A stretch of DNA of 64,000 nucleotides from Hypomesus transpacificus (taxonomy: Eukaryota; Chordata; Actinopteri; Osmeriformes; Osmeridae), in the NCBI RefSeq assembly GCF_021917145.1, contig NC_061067.1, forward strand, positions 825,383 through 889,382, written 5' to 3'. The notes beneath the pieces were generated by a model. It saw only the letters and a list, made by a program, of their open reading frames with translations, was not told where the DNA came from and did no database searches. Shown here one piece after another: positions 57,121 through 64,000 of the stretch. Position 1 is the stretch's first letter. Every line of letters starts with the position of its first letter. Position numbers and translations under genes: made by a program.

Positions 57121-60027
57121 AGTGCCCCCCTCACCTCCTCCATCCCTCCCCCTCACCTCCTCCATCCCTACCCCTCACCTCCTCCATCCCTCCCCCTCAC
57201 CTCCTCCATCCCTCCCCCTCACCTCCTCCATCCCTACCCCTCACCTCCTCCATCCCTACCCCTCACCTCCTCCATCCCTCCCCCTCACCTTCTCCATCCC
57301 TCCCCCTCACCTCCTCCATCCTTCCCCCTCACCTCCTCCATCCCTACCCCTCACCTCTTCCATCCTTCCCCCTCACCTCCTCCATCCCTCCCCCTCACCT
57401 CCTCCATCCCTACCCCTCACCTCCTCCATCCCTCCCCCTCACCTCCTCCATCCCTCCCCCTCCTCCCTCCCCTCACCCATCCTCCCTCCCCTCCCTCCTC
57501 CATCCCTATCCCCTCACCTCCTCCATCCCTACCCCTCCTCTTCCATCCCTCCTCCATCCCTCACCTCCTCCATCCCTCCCCCTCACCTCCTCCATCCCCC
57601 TCCCCCTCACCTCCTCCCTTCCCCTCACCTCCCTCCCTCACCTCTCCATCCCTCCCCCTCATCCCTACCCCTCACCTCCCCACCTCCTCCTTCCTCCCTC
57701 ACCTCCTCCATCCCCCCTTTCCATCACCTCCTCCATCCCTCCCCCTCACCTCCTCCCACCTCCTCACCTTCTCATCCCTCCCTCCTCTCCATCCCCCCCT
57801 CACCTCTCCCTACCCTCCCATCCACCTCCCCCTCCCCCTCACCTACCCCTCACCTCTTCCATCCTTCCCCCTCACCTCCTCCATCCCTCCCCCTCACCTC
57901 CTCCATCCCTCCCCCCTCACCTCCTCCCTACCCCTCACCTCCTCCATCCCTCCCCTCACCTTCTCCATCCCTACCCCTCACCTCCTCCATCCCTCCCCCT
58001 CACCTTCTCCATCCCTCCCTCACCTCCTCATCCTCCTCCCTCCTCCATCCCTCCCCTCTCATCCTCCTTCCATCCCTCCCCCTCACCTCCTCCATCCCTC
58101 CTCTCCTCCATCCTTCCCCTCACCTCCTCCATCCCTTCCCCCTCACCTCCTCCATCCCTCCCTCTCACCTCCTCCATCCCTACCCCTCACCTCTTCCATC
58201 CTTCCCCTCACCTCTCCATCCTCTCACCTCCTCCATCCCTCCCCTCACCTCCTCCATCCTTCCCCCTCACCTCCTCCATCCTTCCCCTCACCTCCTCCAT
58301 CCCTCCCTCTCACCTCCTCCATCCCTACCCCTCACCTCTTCCATCCTTCCCCCTCACCTCCTCCATCCTCCCCTCACCTCCTCCATCCCTCCCCCTCCAT
58401 CCCCATCCCCCTCACCTCCTCCATCCTTCCCCCTCACCTCCTCCATCCCTCCCTCTCACCTCCTCCATCCCTACCCCTCACCTCTTCCATCCTTCCCCCT
58501 CACCTCCTCCATCCCTCCCCCTCACCTCCTCCATCCCTCCCCCTCACCTCCTCCATCCCTCCCTCCTCACCTCCTCCATCCCTCCATCCCTCCCCCTCAC
58601 CTCTTCCATCCTTCCCCCTCACCTCCTCCATCCCTACCCCTCACCTCTTCCATCCCTCCCCCTCACCTCCTCCATCCCTCCCTCTCACCTCTTCCATCCC
58701 TCCCCTCACCTCCTCCATCCCTCCCCCTCACCTCCTCCATCCCTCCCCCTCACCTCCTCCATCCCTACCCCTCACCTCCTCCATCCCTCCCCCTCACCTT
58801 CTCCATCCCTCCCCCTCACCTTCTCCATCCCTCCCCCTCACCTTCTCCATCCCTACCCCTCACCTCCTCCATCCCTCCCCCTCACCTTCTCCATCCCTCC
58901 NNNNNNNNNNNNNNNNNNNNNNNNNNNNNNNNNNNNNNNNNNNNNNNNNNNNNNNNNNNNNNNNNNNNNNNNNNNNNNNNNNNNNNNNNNNNNNNNNNNN
59001 TCCCCTCACCTTCTCCATCCCTCCATCCCTCCCCCTCACCTCTTCCATCCTTCCCCCTCACCTCCTCCATCCCTACCCCTCACCTCTTTCATCCCTCCCC
59101 CTCACCTCCTCCATCCCTCCCTCTCACCTCTTCCATCCTTCCCCTTATTTCCTCCATCCTTCCCCCTCACCTTCTCCATCCCTCCCTCTCACCTCCTCCA
59201 TCCCTCCCTCTCACCTCCTCCATCCCTAACCCTCACCTCCTCCATCCCTCCCCCTCACCTTCTCCATCCCTACCCCTCACCTCCTCCATCCCTCCCCCTC
59301 ACTTTCTCCATCCCTCCCCCTCACCTTCTCCATCCCTCCCTCTCACCTCCTCCATCCCTACCCCTCACCTCCTCCATCCCTCCCCCTCACCTTCTCCATC
59401 CCTACCCCTCACCTCCTCCATCCCTCCCCCTCACCTTCTCCATCCCTCCCCCTCACCTTCTCCATCCCTCCCTCTCACCTCCTCCATCCCTACCCCTCAC
59501 CTCCTCCATCCCTCCCCCTCACCTTCTCCATCCCTCCCCCTCACCTTCTCCATCCCTCCCCCTCACCTTCTCCATCCCTCCCCCTCACCTTCTCCATCCC
59601 TACCCCTCACCTCCTCCATCCCTACCCCTCACCTCCTCCATCCCTCCCCCTCACCTTCTCCATCCCTACCCCTCACCTCCTCCATCCCTCCCCCTCACCT
59701 CCTCCATCCCTACCCCTCACCTTCTCCATCCCTACCCTCACCTCCTCCATCCCTCCCCCTCACCTTCTCCATCCCTCCCCCTCACCTCCTCCATCCCTCC
59801 CCTCACCTTCTCCATCCCTCCCCCCTCACCTTCTCCATCCCTACCCCTCACCTTCTCCATCCCTACCCCTCACCTTCTCCATCCCTACCCCTCACCTTCT
59901 CCATCCCTCCAACTCACCTCCTCCATCCATACCCCTCACCTTCTCCATCCCTCCCCCTCACCTCCTCCATCCCTACCCCTCACCTTCTCCATCCCTCCCC
60001 CTCACCTCCTCCATCCCTCCCCCACTG
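57120..60027 (+). repeat. 2.9-kb 22-bp minisatellite containing the assembly gap
   Basis: More than 100 units of cctccatccctccccctcacct, with variants ctaccc, ctttcc and tctcac. The C-rich strand lacks stop codons, so frames above 1000 codons appear; they are artefacts. The true length is unknown because of the gap. Confidence 0.98.
58901..59000. other. Assembly gap of 100 N
   Basis: Exactly 100 unknown bases inside the 22-bp minisatellite, a conventional placeholder for a gap of unknown size. Confidence 1.
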
Positions 60028-61059
60028 ACCAGGAAGGGCTGGAGGAGAGGGCGCAGTCTGTGTACCTGGGAATCACATGGACGCCAGTGGAAGCAGAGCT
60101 GTTATCAGGCCTCGAGCCATCTGCAGGCCAGGATAGACACGGAGGCAGAGCGATGGGTGAAGGGAGGAAGGAGGAAGGGGGGTCAGAGAAAGATGAAAAG
60201 AGGGAAAGGAGGAATGGAACAAGGGAGATGTATGTGGAGAGAAAGAGAGATTTGATTCTAAAAGGCCAGCAAACAAAAGCTATTTTAAAATGCAAAGTCA
60301 TGTTCGATCAAAAAGTGAAAAGGGATGGAAAGAGATGCTTGTTAAGAGTGCCAGCCATTGTGGAATTATTAGTGCTCTTTGATGGAGGCTTACAGTAACT
60401 GGTCACAGGAAGTAAGTCATCTGTGCATTGCATTTACAATTTGCTTTTGAGTCATTTCTCAAAGGCTCTCATCGGAACCATTTACAGTAAGTGCATATAA
60501 TAGGGTGTGACGGGAAAGATCATCCTCCAAAAAAGAAAACCGTAGCATAAAGACCAGACATATTCCACGTACACTCAGCTAATCATATTGTGGAGTATCA
60601 ATATTGCAGTGAGCCAAAATGCCGTGATCACGTTTGACTGACAGTCTATGGCAATAATGTCTGGAAACCATTGCAAATCTAAAACTATGCATGGCTACGA
60701 CTCTGGTTCTTTTGTTGGAAAAAAATTGACTGAAACCTGAATGTGATTATACGGCTCCTCTTCTCCCACTCAGCTCGGTGTGTGATGTGACGACCATGTC
60801 CTGATTACGAATGAGACGCCATCACATCTGACGGATGGGCTTTCATATTGTGAGAGCTATAGGGTGTACTGTAGAAGGGGCCTTATGTATCTAGGGTTTG
60901 TCATGGGGACAGGACGTGATGTGAGGAATATTAGACTCAGCTCTCCACCTCTCCTTTCTTCTCGTTCCTTCTTTTCCTTCCTCTCACCGCAAATAAATTG
61001 TATTTTCTCATGTCTTCTTCTTCTTCTCCTTGCATCTCCTCCGTGTCTTCTCCTCTCAG
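60028..61059. other. Region between minisatellite and drd3 coding start
   Basis: No gene is supported. It ends in the pyrimidine-rich acceptor ttctcctctcag (61048-61059), so it is the end of an intron of drd3 whose upstream exon is not identified. Confidence 0.5.
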
Positions 61060-63479
61060 ATCATCATAGAGTCCATCTCCCATGTCACCGGGACATCTCC
61101 ATGGCGATGTTTAGCGGCGCAGAGCTGTTCTGGAATGAGTCGGACTTCTGTCTGAGGAGCAGGGGAACGGCAGTGCGTCGGGGGCGGGGGAGGAGGAGGC
61201 CGAACGGAACTACTACGCCATGCTGTACTCGCTGCTCATCCTGGCCATCGTGTTCGGGAATGTGCTGGTGTGCCTGGCCGTGCTGCGAGAACGCTCCCTC
61301 CAGACCACCACCAACTACCTGGTGGTGAGCCTGCCGTGGCTGACCTGCTGGTGGCCTCGCTGGTCATGCCCTGGGCCGTCTACCTGGAGGTGAGGGGGAG
61401 GGGGGAGGTGGGGGGGGTGTTGGGGAGGGGGGATGTGAGGTGAGGGGGGTGTTGGGGAGGTGAGGTGAGGGGGGTGTTGGGGAGGTGAGGTGAGGTGTTG
61501 GGGAGGGGGGGGAGGTGAGGTGAGGGGGATGTTGGGGAGGGGGGGGGAGGTGAGGTGAGGGGGTGTTGGGGAGGGGGGGGGAGGTGAGGTGAGGGGGGTG
61601 TTGGGGAGGGGGGGATGTGAGGTGAGGGGGGTGTTGGGGAGGGGGGGAGGTGAGGTGAGGGGGGTGTTGGGGAGGGGGGAGGTGAGGTGAGGGGGGTGTT
61701 GGGGAGGGGGGGATGTGAGGTGAGGGGTGTGTTGGGGAGGGGGGAGGTGAGGTGAGGGGGGTGTTGGGGAGGGGGGGAGGTGAGGTGAGTGTTGGGGAAG
61801 GGGGAGGTGAGGTGAAGGGGGTGTTGGGGGGGGGGTGAGGGGGATGTTGGGGAGGGGGGGAGGTGAGGTGAGGGGGGTGTTGGAAAGGGGGGTGAGGTGA
61901 GGTGAGGGGGGTGTTGGGGAGGGGGGGGAGGAGCACACAAAGCGTGCATGTACAGCAGGTTAGACCGACAGAAAGCGTTGCGTTGGTGTCGTGTCATGTG
62001 AAGCTTCCTTCTCAGAGATGAATGACTGCACCAACAGCTAATCATTTTTATGATAATGAGTTATTTATATGATACTTTTCACTATTCATGTGCATATAAA
62101 TAATTGGACTGGACATATTTCCTATTAACAACTAATGAGTTAATTTGCAGTGAAGAATTGTTTGTAATTAATCAGTCAGAATAATGAGGAGCAGGCCTGT
62201 ATCTTAGACAGTTGTTCTCTTTACCCTGCTACACTGATTCACATCTTCACAAAATTACGATCCAGGATCTAATTAATTATAATTAGTGTTGAGAATATTC
62301 ACTGATAAGCAATGTATCTTGACGTCATTTGTATTATCTCTTTAGGACATCTACAATATACAATATATTCACCTGGCTTTAATGACAATTAACACACACA
62401 CACACACACATACACAGACACACTGAAATGGGCTTGTGTCACATATCATGTGTTTCTGTAAAGGAATGTGAACAGTGTAGATAGCTCAAAGGCACATGTT
62501 CTTATGTCTGGCATGGTGTGCGTGACAGATTCTAGTCCCTTCAGGAAGGTGAGGCGTGTGTGTGTGTGTGCCTGCGTGCGTGCATGTGCATTTATATGTG
62601 TGTGTTAATGTGCATGCATGTGTACGCATGGATGAGTCTGTGTGCATGCATGTGCATTTATATGTGTGTGTTAATGTGCATGCATGTGTACGCATGGATG
62701 AGTCTGTGTGCATGCATGTGCATTTATATGTGTGTGTTAATGTGCATGCATGTGTACGCATGGATGAGTCTGTGTGCATGCATGTGCATTTATATGTGTG
62801 TGTTAATGTGCATGCATGTGTACGCATGGATGAGTCTGTGTGCATGCATGTGCATTTATATGTGTGTGTTAATGTGCATGCATGTGTACGCATGGATGAG
62901 TCTGTGTGCATGTGTGGGAGACCCAGTTGTCAGGGGAAGGAGATCATGGCACATTTGTCTTGTCAGACATTTATTACCACCAACATTACATGGCCGTAGT
63001 GGTGGTCTGTCTGTGAGGGAGAGGGGAGGGGAGGGGAGGGAGAGGGGGAGGGGAGGGAGGAGAGGGAAGGGGGGAGAGGGCAGGGGAGAGGGGAGGGGAG
63101 GAAAGGGAGGGGAGGGGAGGAAAGGGGAGGGGAGGGGGAGAGGGGAGGGGAGGGGAGGAGAGGGGGGGAGAGGAGAGGAGAGGAAAGGGGAGGAGAGGGA
63201 AGGGGGGGGGGAGGAGAGGGGGGGGGAGGAGAGGAAAGGGGAGTGTAATGTTCCTTTCTCATAAGGGGCACTTTAGGGGGCGTCATTTGACTACGTATGT
63301 GACAGATCTTTTCCCCAAATATGTACTGAGCAATTATCACATACCAATCCACTTTTGCACCTGCAGGTGGTTGGTGGGGCCTGGCTCTTCAGCAGGCTGT
63401 ATTGCAACATCTTTGTCACCCTGGACGTAATGATGTGCACTGCCAGCATCCTCAACCTGTGTGCTATCAGCATTGACAG
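61060..63479 (+). CDS. drd3: Dopamine receptor D3, first two coding exons (runs off the right edge)
   Basis: D2-class G-protein-coupled receptor that inhibits adenylyl cyclase through Gi. Exon with start: 61060-61389, ATG at 61101 ([16 protein letters not shown]). Next exon: 63367-63479, phase 0 at the shared junction, ending SIDR. Visible are the N-glycosylation site NES, TM1 ([18 protein letters not shown]), [10 protein letters not shown] of TM2, AVYLE/VVGGAW loop, and TM3 with the amine-binding Asp in [20 protein letters not shown]. The exon break after YLE is the one used in vertebrate DRD3. The first exon has two frameshifts, near 61161-61166 (G run) and 61331-61335 (ctgccgtgg where ctggccgtgg is expected). 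Adding one base at each site would restore a 97-codon exon in phase 0. Sequence error is the likeliest cause. Confidence 0.88.
61390..61935 (+). repeat. G-rich minisatellite starting at the drd3 exon donor
   Basis: About 17 units of ggggaggtgaggtgaggggggtgttg, length 27-35 bp, begin exactly at the donor gtgaggggg. Every unit contains one or more ggtgag sequences identical to a consensus splice donor. Confidence 0.95.
62571..62915 (+). repeat. 66-bp tandem repeat in drd3 intron
   Basis: Five units of a 66-bp sequence with tgcatgcatgtgcatttatatgt and tgtacgcatggatgagtctg, separated by no spacer. Alternating purine-pyrimidine (GT/CA/GC) makes it Z-DNA-prone. The unit is a multiple of three, so it is open on both strands. 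Confidence 0.97.
63015..63242 (+). repeat. Purine-only GGGGA repeat in drd3 intron
   Basis: About 230 bp of gaggggagggg-type sequence with no pyrimidine interruption except rare bases, just upstream of the second coding exon. Confidence 0.95.
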
Positions 63480-63609
63480 GTAAGAACGTGTGGTGTGTGT
63501 GTGTAAAAGATAGAGAAAATGAGAGAGTCAGAAAGGAACAGCTGAGTATTGTGTTTGTGTGCATTGTGTTTGTGTGCTGTATAAATCTTTGGTTTGCTAT
63601 CAACATTGA

Positions 63610-63960
63610 TACTAAGGGCTTAGGTACGTGTGAAAGAAAGAGAGAGAAAATGGGAGAAAGAGAGAGAAAGAGAAAGAGAAAGAGAAAAAGGAAGAGACGG
63701 AGAGAGAGGGAGAGGGGGAGAGAGAGGGAGAGAGAGCAAGAGAGAGCAAGAGAGAGAGAGACAGGGAGAGGGAGAGCTGAGTAGCAATGTGAGGATGAAA
63801 GAAACATTGAGTTGTGAGTGTGTATACCTCACCTGTGTACCTCACCTGTTGTGGGTACTGCCCATGTACCTTGTTACATCTTGGGTTCCCTCTGGGTTTC
63901 TGTGATGCACCATCTGGCTTTATATCAACTTCTATGTTTTATTTATGTTTCATTTGTGGT
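63610..63960 (+). repeat. GA-rich run and copy of the rhodanese 3' flank
   Basis: 63630-63780 is (GA/AGAA)n. 63780-63860 (gagtagcaatgtgaggatgaaagaaacattg in shortened form, then tatacctcacctg) matches 28018-28100. It is a dispersed copy inside drd3 intron 2. Confidence 0.85.
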
Positions 63961-64000
63961 TCCGTACAAACTGTACAGAACACACTCCATAGGTAAATGT

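Noticed and set aside
56933-60398. Open frames of 1031 and 1106 codons
   Set aside because: They read through the 22-bp C-rich minisatellite and the N gap. The protein is only Pro/Ser/Leu/His repeats with a 22-residue period set by the DNA unit.
61315-62045. Three 190-221-codon minus-strand frames
   Set aside because: Antisense of the G-rich minisatellite in the drd3 intron; Pro/His/Leu repeats only.
62486-63264. Frames of 141, 147 and 234 codons near drd3
   Set aside because: The 66-bp repeat is a multiple of three and lacks stops on both strands; intronic.

Overview
The window looks like teleost fish nuclear DNA. Its genes are split by GT-AG introns, and it carries Tc1/mariner and hAT-type elements, fish tRNA-derived SINEs, a full-length LTR retroelement and abundant CA, GA and GC-rich minisatellites. 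The proteins recognised are vertebrate: karyopherin alpha 1, FAM162A, MIX23 (CCDC58), cystatin B, nanos2 and dopamine receptor D3. Most single-exon open reading frames are shadows, so gene models were built from splice sites, reading phase and family knowledge. Exon phases close correctly in every complete model listed.

Layout: 1-1252 (-), 5' part of an unrecognised acidic protein gene. 2605-6556 (-), a 7-exon gene for a 315-aa multi-pass membrane protein with a TspO-like signature; its introns hold an intact Tc1 transposon and a probable solo LTR. 8162-8614 (-), single-exon nanos2. 10785-15014 (+), kpna1, 13 coding exons, 538 aa. 17757-20513 (-), fam162a. 21051-23555 (+), mix23. 24600-25151 (-), a cystatin B gene. 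25707-27252 (+), a single-domain rhodanese gene with two possible first exons. The order kpna1, fam162a, mix23, cystatin matches human 3q21. fam162a/mix23 and cystatin/rhodanese are head-to-head pairs sharing about 0.55 kb of promoter each.

From about 28 to 55 kb the DNA is dominated by repeats and local duplications: a second intact cystatin gene (34158-34719), a pair of phase-compatible exons of an unknown gene (32845-33146), an inverted broken copy of the mix23/cystatin block (50308-51620), and a 10.26-kb endogenous retroelement (36608-46865, minus sense). That element has LTRs that match as far as can be read by eye, intact gag and protease-RT frames separated by an in-frame UGA, no integrase or env, and an unusual series of hairpin plus polypurine modules before its 3' LTR. 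It lies beside the remnant of an older related element (about 46.87-49.12 kb).

The right end (61060 onward, +) is the start of drd3, with two single-base frameshifts in its first coding exon that are probably sequence errors. It is preceded by a 2.9-kb 22-bp minisatellite containing a 100-N assembly gap.
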